DNA of 64,000 bases from Planctomycetota bacterium (GTDB lineage Bacteria; Planctomycetota; PLA2): positions 112,630 to 176,629 of the forward strand of contig JAJFFH010000019.1 of assembly GCA_021776735.1 (NCBI GenBank), given 5' to 3'. Position 1 is the stretch's first letter; each line of letters opens with the position of its first letter. This document shows, in pieces, positions 48,266 to 56,682 of this stretch. A program made the position numbers and the translations under genes. The notes under the pieces were generated by a model. That model did not search any database. It saw nothing but the letters and a program-made list of their open reading frames with translations, and had not been told where the DNA came from.

Positions 48266-49054
48266 CTATCTTTCGCCTGAAACGGCGACAACCTTGGGCT
48301 CTTCAGCCGGATCGGATGTGTCGGTTCGAGGCGTCTCAGGCTGAGCCGTATCGGTGTCGGAGTTTTCGACCGCGGCGTTCGGATCCACCGGCAGCGCACG
48401 GACGGCGAGATAGGCGCGGCTCGAGGTCATGCACGACTCGAAACCGAGGTTCAGCGACTTCGCACGACCGGTCAGCGAACTGACAAAAACCTTCAGCTCG
48501 AGGAGCGCCGCGGGATTCAAGTCGTGTTTCAGGAACAGCGCGTGGTCGCGCAAATCCTGGTTGAACTTCTCGTACGCCGCGAGCGCAGGCTCGGCCGCAA
48601 TGACGATCTCGGAGTAGAGTTCGCGCGTCTCCTCGAGGCGCCGCTGGCTCTTCTTGCGCATCTCCGGATCCGAGAAGGCTTCGAGATCGGTCTGCCACTG
48701 CTCGAAGACCGGCTTGGCCGCGCGCTTCTTGTCCTCGACGCTGTCCCGGAGCTTTTCCGCGTGCTCCTCGGACATCTCGATGATCTGCACGAATCGGGCG
48801 TACGCCTCCTTCGGCTCGCTCCGGAACTTCGAACCCGCGATCGATCGAATCGAGAATACGGCCGTCCGAACCCGCTCCTTGGCGATCTCGGCATCGACGT
48901 AGACCCGCTCGATCGAGCCCACGAGAGCCTCGACCTGTTGTGGTCCGCGTGCACGATTTTTGAAAAACGCGCACCCGGTAAGAGTCGTCAGCAACAGCCC
49001 AATGACCGTTGTGACAACGATTGTGTTCGCGATCTGCCCCTTCAGCACAGCCAA
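48266..49054 (-). CDS. DUF2959 family lipoprotein (coiled coil)
   Basis: A 262-residue protein with a lipoprotein signal (VTTVIGLLLTTLTGC). The mature part is almost wholly helical. The order matches DUF2959: a segment with IERVYVDAEIAKERVRTAVF, then EHAEKLRDSVEDKKRAAKPV, then RKKSQRRLEETRELYSEIVI, and the conserved LRDHALFLKHDLNPAALLEL. The C-terminal 35 residues are acidic, Thr/Pro-rich and probably disordered. It is the first gene of the cytochrome operon; two bases separate its stop from the next start. DUF2959 has no known function. Confidence 0.75.
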   Translation of the reverse strand: MAVLKGQIANTIVVTTVIGLLLTTLTGCAFFKNRARGPQQVEALVGSIERVYVDAEIAKERVRTAVFSIRSIAGSKFRSEPKEAYARFVQIIEMSEEHAEKLRDSVEDKKRAAKPVFEQWQTDLEAFSDPEMRKKSQRRLEETRELYSEIVIAAEPALAAYEKFNQDLRDHALFLKHDLNPAALLELKVFVSSLTGRAKSLNLGFESCMTSSRAYLAVRALPVDPNAAVENSDTDTAQPETPRTDTSDPAEEPKVVAVSGER

Positions 49055-49156
49055 TTCCTCTGCTGTTGGAGTTCCCGCGCGCTAGACCCGCGCCCCCGTT
49101 TTCGGAGGTTTCACCCCGCGGCTTGAGCGGTCGGGGTCGAGATCGAGCAGTGAGAC

Positions 49157-49174
49157 AGCAAACGGACGGCGATG
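49157..49174. repeat. Dispersed 18-bp repeat (perfect)
   Basis: AGCAAACGGACGGCGATG, about 100 bases upstream of the cytochrome operon's first gene, so it lies in or near its promoter region. Confidence 0.9.
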
Positions 49175-49218
49175 CTCGCGTGTTCCGACCCCGATCCCGA
49201 ACCCGACACCGAGCCCGA

Positions 49219-49592
49219 TCGTTCGCGTTCACGAAGGACGTTCACGTCGCGCTTACTGGTGACGGCGGGCGCGTGAAGGGGCGTCCGTCCGCGGCGTGGT
49301 TTTTGGGGCCTGAAGGGAAACACGGAGGGCCACGGGGGGGCACGGAGAGATGAGAGGAAGGGAACCACGAAAGGCGCGACGAGCACGAAGGTAGGAGAGG
49401 AATGAATTGGTGCGCGGGATCAGCGCCCGTGCTCGAGGTCATCCCCGGTCCTGAATCCGTTCCGGTTCCCGAGCGCCACGGAGAGATGAATGAGGATGAG
49501 AGAAGGGTCGTCCGTCCGCGGCAGTCGTGTACGGACTTGTGCTCATCGGGGCCGCGGGGCGACGAAGCCGCGCTTCCCGGCCCGGCCTAGGC
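49219..49592. repeat. Second noncoding repeat family, copy A; gene-free stretch 49055-50120
   Basis: Contains GTTCACGAAGGACGTTCACG, then AAACACGGAGGGCCACGGGG, then GAGAGGAATGAATT, then TCCGTCCGCGGCAG and CGACGAAGCCG. The same blocks in the same order occur at 53765-53990 and, in part, at 59969-60155. No convincing gene lies in 49055-50120. The rest of the stretch (49600-50120) shows nothing I recognise. Confidence 0.65.
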
Positions 49593-50120
49593 TAGCAGGG
49601 GGACTGAAGGGGGCGCGTGCGATATCCCTGCCGGGGTTGACAGCCAAAGGTCCCGCGTCTCGGTGACCATGCGAAATCCCCAGAGGCTCGTGGCCGCGCT
49701 CATGGCTGAGGCTTTCGCCCAAGGACTCGCCAAGCAACGTTCAGCGACACGCCGGACATGATGGCGATCCGCGAAAATGCGGGCTCTGATTGACCGATAC
49801 TGACCTATCATCTATCAATGGTGGGGTGTTCGGAAAGAAGTGGTGCCCGGATTCGGCGGGGGCAAGCAAGAGGTGGTGTGAGCAGCCCGGCCCGCGCGCG
49901 TCGGGATGTCGGCTACAAGGAACGCACCAATCAGGCCTGGCCGTTTGGGTAACTCGCCGCCGCGCCGCCTGTCGGCGCATAGTTGACAACGGTCACGGGC
50001 GCTTGGCGAGTTCAGCAAAGTAGTGTCGGGTGCGCAGGCTTGGCCCTCTGTGCGCCCGCTTCGTCGATTGGCGGACGGAGCGAGCTCGCTGCGTCCCTTA
50101 GTTACGGTAGGCGCGCTAGC

Positions 50121-51008
50121 ATGCCCGTCTTAGCTCCCAAGGGGCCCGATGTCCCGACGACTGTCATGCAGGACTTGGAGGACGGGCGGCTCGTCATGTT
50201 CTGCGGAGCCGGTATCTCAATGTCTGCGGGTCTTCCCGACTTCGCCGGGCTCTGCGAAGGAGTGCACGAGCGGCTAGGAGCGACGCCGACGCCCTTCTAC
50301 AAGGACGCATTCAGGAAGCATGAACACGACATGTACCTGGGCATGCTTGAGCAAGAGTTTGACCGACGCCAACTGGTAGAGGCAGTCACCGCGGTACTCT
50401 CCAGCGACGGCGGCGATACAAGAATTCATCGTGCGATCCACTCGTTGTCTAGGACCGAGCAGGGCGTGCGCCTTGTGACTACGAATTTTGACCGGCTGTT
50501 CGAAAAGGCCGGCGCTGAACACCACCTGTTGGATGCAGCTCCGGCCTTGCCGGTCCCCAAGCCTCATTCTTGGCATACCCTCGTCCACCTCCACGGTCGA
50601 TTGGGCGGAGACGATCCTTCCGGAAACGGACTTGTACTTACGGGGGCGGACTTCGGGGCTGCCTATCTCACAGACCGGTGGGCTAGTCGATTCGTGACCG
50701 AGCTGTTTCGTCATTTCACGGTTCTCTTCATCGGCTACAGCCTAGGGGACCCGGTCATGAGGTACTTGGTCGATGCCATAGGAGCCGCACGCACCCGAGG
50801 AGAGGGATTCAGGACACCCTTTGCATTCGCGCCGTATCGTGGCACCTGCTACTGCGGAGGAGTCGACCTGCGCCGCTTGGCAAGCCAAGGGAGTCATACC
50901 GATCACGTACTGGAGCGCCTACAGGCACAAGTATTTGAGAGATACTCTGGTCGAGTGGGCCGCACAGAACGGCCAAGGTCTCACCGGAAAGATTGCGCGC
51001 GCGGTTGA
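50121..51008 (+). CDS. SIR2-like NAD-binding domain, first part of a split defence-type sirtuin
   Basis: ATG at 50121. The SIR2 motifs are visible: NAD-binding FCGAGISMSAGLPDF (GAGIS at residues 29-33), VTTNFDRLFEKAG, LVHLHGRLGG and FIGYSLGDPVMRYLVDA. It thus probably binds or hydrolyses NAD rather than deacetylating proteins. The reading frame remains family-like to about base 50850 (FAFAPYR) and then becomes a shadow. The true continuation (EES-x-AAWQAKGVIPITYWSA) is one frame over, starting about 50851. A one-base indel near 50845 explains this. The base composition is visibly less GC-rich than that of its neighbours, and noncoding repeats flank it, suggesting horizontal transfer. Confidence 0.75.
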   Translation: MPVLAPKGPDVPTTVMQDLEDGRLVMFCGAGISMSAGLPDFAGLCEGVHERLGATPTPFYKDAFRKHEHDMYLGMLEQEFDRRQLVEAVTAVLSSDGGDTRIHRAIHSLSRTEQGVRLVTTNFDRLFEKAGAEHHLLDAAPALPVPKPHSWHTLVHLHGRLGGDDPSGNGLVLTGADFGAAYLTDRWASRFVTELFRHFTVLFIGYSLGDPVMRYLVDAIGAARTRGEGFRTPFAFAPYRGTCYCGGVDLRRLASQGSHTDHVLERLQAQVFERYSGRVGRTERPRSHRKDCARG

Positions 51009-52032
51009 ACTCGCCCCCCGACGGGGTGTTCGCTCTGGTGACGACGAAGCGGAGCAGTTGATCTGGGCGCTCCGTGAGGTTACGGGAAGAGCGGCCGAAG
51101 CATTTGCGGCGACAAGCCCGAGTGCGCCGATCGATTGGCTCCCTGTGCTCGAGAAGGCTGGATTGCTGGGTCTCTCCATTTCGACGTCGCCAGAGTCCGA
51201 ACACATGATGGCGTCCCTGGCGAGCCAAGATCCGCGGGGCGTCACCTACCGGTACCTGCACCCTGCCACGCGTCATCTCGGAGGATGGTTGACTCAGCAC
51301 TTGGACCAGATCGCGACGCTCCGGTATGTGTGTGGTCAGGGGCGCTGTCCGCATCCAGGGTTGCGGCGCCTCATCCGGCGCGCGATTGCGGCCAACGACA
51401 CACTACCGATTGAGATCAAGCGCCTCTGGCAGATTGTCTCGAGTGATTCCTTTTCGGATCGGTCTCTTGCACGCCGGGATGCTGGCCTGTCGTATGTTCG
51501 TCCGGACTTCGACCACTGGGATGCGCTCCAGCGCCGCCGACTTCTCCGAGCGTTGCGCCCTGTACCTCTGGTGGTGCCGCGAAGTGAAGAATGGTTCGAC
51601 TATTTCGGTCAAGACCATGCTCCGGAGGCTGACGATCCTTGGTCCTTGGCAGATCTATCGATTGGGCTGGTAACCCCGGGCCGGGCGCGGCAACTCTACG
51701 ACGATCTGACTGGTCACGCGAACGCTGAGAGCCTGTTAGCTGGCTTGGCCTTCGAGTTCACTGCTCTGCTGCAGGAGGCGCTGGATTGGTGTTCAGTGTT
51801 CGGCCGCGCCACGCGTCTCGATGATCCCAGCCACTTCGACTTTCCGTCCATCAGTTCTCATCCGCAGAATCGAAGGCGCAAGGAGTGGACAGTACTCATC
51901 GAGTTGGCGCGCGATTCTTTTGTCGCGCTCAGGAAAACGGACGAGACGTGTGCGATGGCCGTGGTACGACGGTGGCGAAAGATCGACTACCTTACCTTTC
52001 ATCGGCTTACACTCTTCGCAGCAACGACATGA
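50839..52032 (+). CDS. Middle part of the split SIR2/DUF4020-like protein
   Basis: Continues the SIR2 gene after the frame change. The real part starts at about 50851 (AEESTCAAWQAKGVIPITYW, then YLRDTLVEWAAQ) and runs ~390 residues. It is helical, with the sequence pattern of the DUF4020-type defence sirtuins (AIDWLPVLEKAGLLGL-like, VTYRYLHPATRHLGGWL, WFDYFGQDHAPEADDPWSLA). It ends at TGA 52030-52032, which overlaps ATG 52029 of the next frame. A formal start inside the overlap could be GTG 50839. Whether this piece is translated on its own is doubtful. Confidence 0.6.
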   Translation: MAPATAEESTCAAWQAKGVIPITYWSAYRHKYLRDTLVEWAAQNGQGLTGKIARAVELAPRRGVRSGDDEAEQLIWALREVTGRAAEAFAATSPSAPIDWLPVLEKAGLLGLSISTSPESEHMMASLASQDPRGVTYRYLHPATRHLGGWLTQHLDQIATLRYVCGQGRCPHPGLRRLIRRAIAANDTLPIEIKRLWQIVSSDSFSDRSLARRDAGLSYVRPDFDHWDALQRRRLLRALRPVPLVVPRSEEWFDYFGQDHAPEADDPWSLADLSIGLVTPGRARQLYDDLTGHANAESLLAGLAFEFTALLQEALDWCSVFGRATRLDDPSHFDFPSISSHPQNRRRKEWTVLIELARDSFVALRKTDETCAMAVVRRWRKIDYLTFHRLTLFAATT

Positions 52033-53750
52033 TCGAGCTTGCACTAGAGATCTTGCTAGACGGGGATCCCGAGGCTCTCTGGTCCGTTGGGCTTCAAAGA
52101 GAGTGCCTCCGGATGTTCAGGCTCACGGGGAATCAGATCTTGCGACCCGTACTTGGTCGTTTGGTGACCCGGATTCTCGCCGGCCCACCCCGCGCGATGT
52201 ACGGCGAGATATCCGAGACCGACTGGAAGTACGTGAGAGACCGAAGCATTTGGCTACGCCTCGCGAAACTCGGGGATTCGACGACGACACTGCCTCAAGT
52301 GGCGCTGGATCTTCTTGGCGAATTGGAGAAGGAATACGGCTGGAAAACCGCATCGGACAATCGCGATGAGTTCACCACTTGGACGGAGAGTCACTGGGGG
52401 AGCAAGGAGCCGCCTTCGACCGAATTGAAAGGCGCCCCCGTGACGATCGCAGAGCGACTACAAACGGCAAACCTCACGGAGGCGCTTCTAGTCGAATGGC
52501 GAGAGCTCTGTGGCCGCGAACCTAAAATCGGATGGACCGTTCTATCTGCGCTGGCGGAGCGCGACGAATTCGACTGCTACGTATGGAGGAACGCTCTGGC
52601 CGGTTTTTCCGACACAGTAGAGAGCACGCCAGAATTGTGGTACGACGTATCCAACGTGCTGTCTCGCGCTTCGACCAAACTGTTCGACGCGAATACCCAC
52701 GCCATCGCCGTTTGGATCAGAAGTTGTCCGAACACTCCGGACGCCTCCGTCGATCCGCTGTTCTGGGACCTTTGGGATCGATGTTGGCAATCAGCGAGCG
52801 CAGACGTTCGCACAGACGAGTTCCCTGAAGTTCTTATGGCTGCTATCAACAACGCGGCCGGAATCCTCGCCGAGGCCGTGCTGCGCGGGCTCTTGTCAAG
52901 AAGGCCTGGCGTGGGAGCTGGCCTGTCCGATGAATTCCGCGATCGATTAACCAGGATTTCCATGGCACCTGGAAGAGTGGCGATGCTTGGGCGCGTCATT
53001 CTCGCCTCACGCCTTGTTCCTCTACATGGGATCGACCCTGCTTGGACGCGGGAGAGGCTTCTCCCCCGCATGAATTGGGACACGTCGGAGGAAGCCGCCA
53101 GTTTGTGGGAAGGGTACGCGTGGTCGTCCCGCGTTACCGTTCCATTGCTCGCTGACTTTCGGGGACAACTTCTGAACGCGGTCCGATTCAGCGACCGGCT
53201 CCCGTTGGAGGCCCGTCGGAACGTCCGGACGCTGTTTGTGCATGTTGGCGTTGGCGCGGCCGATGCGTTCACAGAGCCCGAACAGCGATCCGCGCTTGCC
53301 GCACTCTCTCCAACCGCGCTTCGCGACATTGTCTTCGCGATTCGGTCCATGGTCCAGGACAATGATCAAAGGCAGGTCCTATGGAAAACAACCCTACTTC
53401 CTTGGTTCAGGGCCGTTTGGCCGAAGGACGTGGGCCACCGGGCCTCGGACCTCTCCAGCGATCTTGCGAATGTGCTGACACTCGCGGGGGATACGTTTCC
53501 TGACGCTGTCTCTGCCTTGGCGCCGCTCCTCGTCTCCGGCGCCGAGTGCGATGTCGTCGTCGATGACCTCCTTAGCGTTGACCTCCCGGAGCGATATCCG
53601 GAGGCTGTTCTTACGCTGCTTGCAGCCGTCATCGATCCGCAGGTGCCGGACTACTGCGTTCAGCTCGACAAACTCCTGGACAGGCTGACGGCAGCGGACT
53701 CTAGTATTTGCCAGCGTCCAGACTTCCGCAAACTGGAGAGAGCTTCTTAG
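52029..53750 (+). CDS. C-terminal part of the split SIR2/DUF4020-like protein
   Basis: ATG at 52029 overlaps the previous stop (ATGA), giving a 573-residue product. Sequence from MIELALEILLDGDPEALWSV onward is helical-repeat-like and carries no catalytic motif I can see. In intact relatives (the defence-associated sirtuin type, about 1200 residues) all three pieces form one chain; the sum here is about 1230. The ATGA overlap may be a real coupled split, or simply where a second indel fell. Later parts: RMNWDTSEEAASLWEGYAWS; LLVSGAECDVVVDDLLSVDL. Confidence 0.65.
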   Translation: MIELALEILLDGDPEALWSVGLQRECLRMFRLTGNQILRPVLGRLVTRILAGPPRAMYGEISETDWKYVRDRSIWLRLAKLGDSTTTLPQVALDLLGELEKEYGWKTASDNRDEFTTWTESHWGSKEPPSTELKGAPVTIAERLQTANLTEALLVEWRELCGREPKIGWTVLSALAERDEFDCYVWRNALAGFSDTVESTPELWYDVSNVLSRASTKLFDANTHAIAVWIRSCPNTPDASVDPLFWDLWDRCWQSASADVRTDEFPEVLMAAINNAAGILAEAVLRGLLSRRPGVGAGLSDEFRDRLTRISMAPGRVAMLGRVILASRLVPLHGIDPAWTRERLLPRMNWDTSEEAASLWEGYAWSSRVTVPLLADFRGQLLNAVRFSDRLPLEARRNVRTLFVHVGVGAADAFTEPEQRSALAALSPTALRDIVFAIRSMVQDNDQRQVLWKTTLLPWFRAVWPKDVGHRASDLSSDLANVLTLAGDTFPDAVSALAPLLVSGAECDVVVDDLLSVDLPERYPEAVLTLLAAVIDPQVPDYCVQLDKLLDRLTAADSSICQRPDFRKLERAS

Positions 53751-53764
53751 TGTGTCGATTCCGC

Positions 53765-53990
53765 GGGTTCGCTCTCGCGAAGGACGTTCACGTGGCGGTT
53801 GCCGATGACGCGGGCGCGGATCGCTCGTACGACCGCAGCGTGGCGTGATCTGAGAAAAAAACACGGAAGGCTACGGGGGCCACGGAGGAATGAATCGGAA
53901 TGAAGGGATGTCCCTCCGCGGCAGGGTGTCCGGACATGTGCCAGTCCGGGCCGGGCGGCGAAGCCGACCTCGCCGGCCCGGCTTAGCGAA
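53765..53990. repeat. Second noncoding repeat family, copy B
   Basis: Directly after the split sirtuin. Blocks GCGAAGGACGTTCACGTGGC, ACACGGAAGGCTACGGGGGC, CACGGAGGAATGAATCGG, CCTCCGCGGCAGGGTG and GCGGCGAAGCCG correspond in order and orientation to copy A at 49219-49592. Copies A and B therefore flank the sirtuin locus as direct repeats. Confidence 0.65.
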
Positions 53991-54019
53991 AAGCCGCCGC
54001 AGGCGGAGTTTCGCCGGGA

Positions 54020-54032
54020 CATCGCCGTCCGT
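54020..54032. repeat. Partial dispersed repeat (13 bp)
   Basis: CATCGCCGTCCGT followed by ACGCT, 14 bases beyond the 3' end of the STAS gene. Confidence 0.65.
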
Positions 54033-54045
54033 ACGCTACCGCCCG

Positions 54046-54384
54046 CTATCCGTCGAAGTGCTCCGCCGCCGCCTGGTCCGAATCGTGGATGTCGACGATG
54101 TGGAACAGGCCGAGTGTGCGGACCGTGGCGGCGACGAAGTCCGAGGGGGAGCTGAAGACCAGCTCGCCTTCTTCGTCTTTCAGGCGCTGGGCGGCATCGA
54201 CCAGGTAGCCGATCGCGGTGGAGTTGATGAACGTGACGTCGCGGAAGTTGACGCAGACGTTGCGCGGGCCGTTTTCGACCAGCGCGTCCAGTTCTTTTTG
54301 GAACGGGGGCAAGGCCGTCGTATCGAACTGGCCGCTCAGCGTGAGGTAGACGACACCGCTGTCCTGGCGCTTCCGGATGTCCAT
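54046..54384 (-). CDS. STAS-domain anti-sigma factor antagonist
   Basis: A 112-residue single STAS domain, as in SpoIIAA/RsbV. The strand SGVVYLTLSGQFDT, then VCVNFRDVTFINSTAIGYLV, has the serine/threonine (NSTAIG) phosphorylated in partner-switching systems. It ends in the usual helix. ATG is at 54384. No anti-sigma kinase or phosphatase gene is adjacent, so its partner is elsewhere. The window holds two unusual ECF sigma fusions, but STAS proteins normally regulate other sigma factors. Confidence 0.85.
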   Translation of the reverse strand: MDIRKRQDSGVVYLTLSGQFDTTALPPFQKELDALVENGPRNVCVNFRDVTFINSTAIGYLVDAAQRLKDEEGELVFSSPSDFVAATVRTLGLFHIVDIHDSDQAAAEHFDG

Positions 54385-54417
54385 GCGCTTGGATTGTGCC
54401 GAATCGGCGCCCGGAAG

Positions 54418-56622
54418 TCACTCGCGGATCTCGATGAGGGGCTCCGGGGGCTCCCATGGGCCGGGATCGGGCTGGTCTGTGGGCGCTCGCAGCCGCGGAT
54501 AGAGCCGTTTGGCCAGCGTCCAGCACGCCGCGTCGCGGCGCTCGTCGGTGTGCCCGGCCTTCGTGCACAGCTCGGTGCGGCCGTTCAGCGCCATGACGCA
54601 ATCGCAGTGGCCGTACTCGTCGCGCACGCCGAACAGGTAATGCGCCAGTTCGTGCGCCACGACGACGGCGGTGCGCCGCGCCGTCCACGAAACCCGCCCC
54701 GGCGGAAACAGAATCCACTCGCCGATGCGCTTGCCGCGGACTTCGCGCCCGCCGGAGATTTCCGTGCGCCGCCGCAGCCGCGTGATACCCATCGCGCCCG
54801 GATGCGGGTTCTTGTCCGCGTCGAAGAACTCCTTCGTGACCCGGATGTCCGCGGTGTCCCACAAGCGCTTCTTGTCAACGACCACCGCGCGATGCAATGC
54901 GAACTGCCCGTCGGTCAAATCGAACAGGACCCGGTTGGCCGCACGCAGGCCGCGGGCGATACGTTCGAACTCGGCGCGCGTTCGCTTTTTTTCGGTCGAG
55001 ACGACGAGATCGAAGCGGTAGGGGGGGCCGGGGGCAGCGCCCTTGAACACCTTCACGCGACTCGACGCGAACGCGGGCTTGAGGTACTGCGGGTTCTCGA
55101 TCGGCTGCGGACGGGCGGAAGCACGCCGTGCGGTGGCGAGTTTCAGCGTACCGAAGCGATGGAGTGCGAGGGTGGCCACCGCCGTCGAAAACACGCGGCC
55201 GCCGGACTCGCCCTTGTCGAACCACGAGCCGGCGCGTTCCTGTTCGTGCAAGAGCGCGTCGCGAAACCTCAGATCGAACGCATCGAATGCGCCGGGTCCG
55301 CGCCGATGCATGGCCAGCGCGGTCCAGAACACAAACCAGAAACGGTGGCGTCCGAATGCGTCGATCCGGTCCCAGTCGCGGCGGTACCGCGCCCAGTACG
55401 GCTTGAAGAACTCGCGGGAGTAGAGTCCGGTGTACTGAAGTGCGGCCAGCGCACCCGCAGTGGTGCCGGGCACGCCGGGCGTGTAGCGCTGTTCGCGACG
55501 GTAGACGAACCCGCCATCCCTGCCGCGACACGACTTGACGAATGCGGCACCCCGTTCGATCGACGACTTATCGACCGCTATGCCGGCGTCGCGCAAAAAG
55601 CAGAGTGCGGTGAGACACGCGTGCGAAGTGGCCAGCAGTCGCCATCCGCGGCGGGCGTAAGCGGGGTGCTCGGCAAAATCGAAGCTGTAGCCCCACGCGC
55701 CGTTCTTGTCCTGGACGCCGGCGAGGTACTTCGCAATGCGTGCCAGCACGCGTCCGCGCGCCGCCGTCGGCCTTTGGCTTTGGAGTTCCGCCAAAAACAT
55801 GGCGGCAAGCGGAGTTTCGAAATGACCGTATGTGAGATAGAGCGGATCGTTGCGTGCGGACAGGGCCACCAGCCCGTCGGCCCGCGTGTGTTCCTGCAAG
55901 AACGCGTCCGCGCGCGCCGTCGCTTCCGGATGTTTGCCGGAGGCCAGCAGTGCGAGTCCCGCCAGCGCGGTGAGGGCGACATCGACGTGGTCGATCGACC
56001 GATCGATGGTCGTCGGTCCCGACCGCTTCTTTTTCCAGCGGCCGTCGTCTTGCTGGCGGCGCAAGAGCCATTGCAGTCCGCGCTTTGTTGCGGGCGTGCA
56101 CGTCACGCACGCCGTCGGACAGGTCGCGGCATGGAACCGGGTCGGCGGCCGGGCGCGAGGCTTCTTGTCCGGCAGGTTCGACGCGGGCCGGCGCTTCGGC
56201 CGCTTCGGATTCCACAACTCGTGGTGCTTTTGGAGCGCGGCGTCCAGTTGGCGCCGGGTCTTGCTGATCGGCATCGGTCCGACCAGCAACTTCATCGGCG
56301 TGCCGATCGAGGTGAACACGACGATCGCGGGCCAGTGCCTGATGTCGTACTTTTTTGCGAGCGCCAGATGCTGTTTCGGCGGCAGTTTCACGCACGCAAA
56401 GCGCGCCAACAGATCCGCGAGTGTCTTGCGCTGCAATGCCGCATCGAGCCGCTGCGACGCGCCGTGGCCCGGTTCGAGCAGGATGCACAAGACGGGCTTG
56501 CGCGCTTTTTTGCCCGCCGCCTTGGCCTCGGCGAGTGTGGTGTGCCACACCGGATCGTCCCCGAGCGCGCCCGCGCCCAGCAAGACGAGAAACAGACCGG
56601 CTCTCCGCATGCCGCCCGCCAT
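54418..56622 (-). CDS. Secreted thioredoxin-like / terpenoid-cyclase-fold / metalloprotease fusion
   Basis: A 734-residue exported protein (RRAGLFLVLLGAGALG). There are three parts. First, a thioredoxin-like domain (ARKPVLCILLEPGHGASQRL; FVCVKL-like strand; IRHWPAIVVFTSIG) lacks the CxxC pair. Second, an alpha/alpha-toroid of the prenyltransferase/squalene-cyclase type (ATKRGLQWLLRRQQDDGRWK; YLAGVQDKNGAWGYSFDF; AAFVKSCRGRDGGFVYRREQ) forms the middle. Third, a C-terminal zinc-protease-like domain contains AHELAHYLFGVRDEYGHCDC, an HExxH motif followed by a DEY sequence that recalls CLCA metalloproteases. ATG 56622 was chosen; ATG 56610 is equally possible. The catalytic role is likely proteolysis outside the cell, with the toroid as binder; this is inference. 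Confidence 0.7.
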   Translation of the reverse strand: MAGGMRRAGLFLVLLGAGALGDDPVWHTTLAEAKAAGKKARKPVLCILLEPGHGASQRLDAALQRKTLADLLARFACVKLPPKQHLALAKKYDIRHWPAIVVFTSIGTPMKLLVGPMPISKTRRQLDAALQKHHELWNPKRPKRRPASNLPDKKPRARPPTRFHAATCPTACVTCTPATKRGLQWLLRRQQDDGRWKKKRSGPTTIDRSIDHVDVALTALAGLALLASGKHPEATARADAFLQEHTRADGLVALSARNDPLYLTYGHFETPLAAMFLAELQSQRPTAARGRVLARIAKYLAGVQDKNGAWGYSFDFAEHPAYARRGWRLLATSHACLTALCFLRDAGIAVDKSSIERGAAFVKSCRGRDGGFVYRREQRYTPGVPGTTAGALAALQYTGLYSREFFKPYWARYRRDWDRIDAFGRHRFWFVFWTALAMHRRGPGAFDAFDLRFRDALLHEQERAGSWFDKGESGGRVFSTAVATLALHRFGTLKLATARRASARPQPIENPQYLKPAFASSRVKVFKGAAPGPPYRFDLVVSTEKKRTRAEFERIARGLRAANRVLFDLTDGQFALHRAVVVDKKRLWDTADIRVTKEFFDADKNPHPGAMGITRLRRRTEISGGREVRGKRIGEWILFPPGRVSWTARRTAVVVAHELAHYLFGVRDEYGHCDCVMALNGRTELCTKAGHTDERRDAACWTLAKRLYPRLRAPTDQPDPGPWEPPEPLIEIRE

Positions 56623-56633
56623 TGTCGGTCAGA

Positions 56634-56651
56634 CATCGCCGTCCGTTTGCT
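56634..56651. repeat. Dispersed 18-bp repeat (perfect, minus orientation)
   Basis: CATCGCCGTCCGTTTGCT followed by TTTTTTT. It lies between the apbE gene and the protease-fusion gene, both minus strand, so it is just upstream of the latter's start. Confidence 0.9.
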
Positions 56652-56682
56652 TTTTTTGGGATGCATCCGGAGAGGGAGGCGG

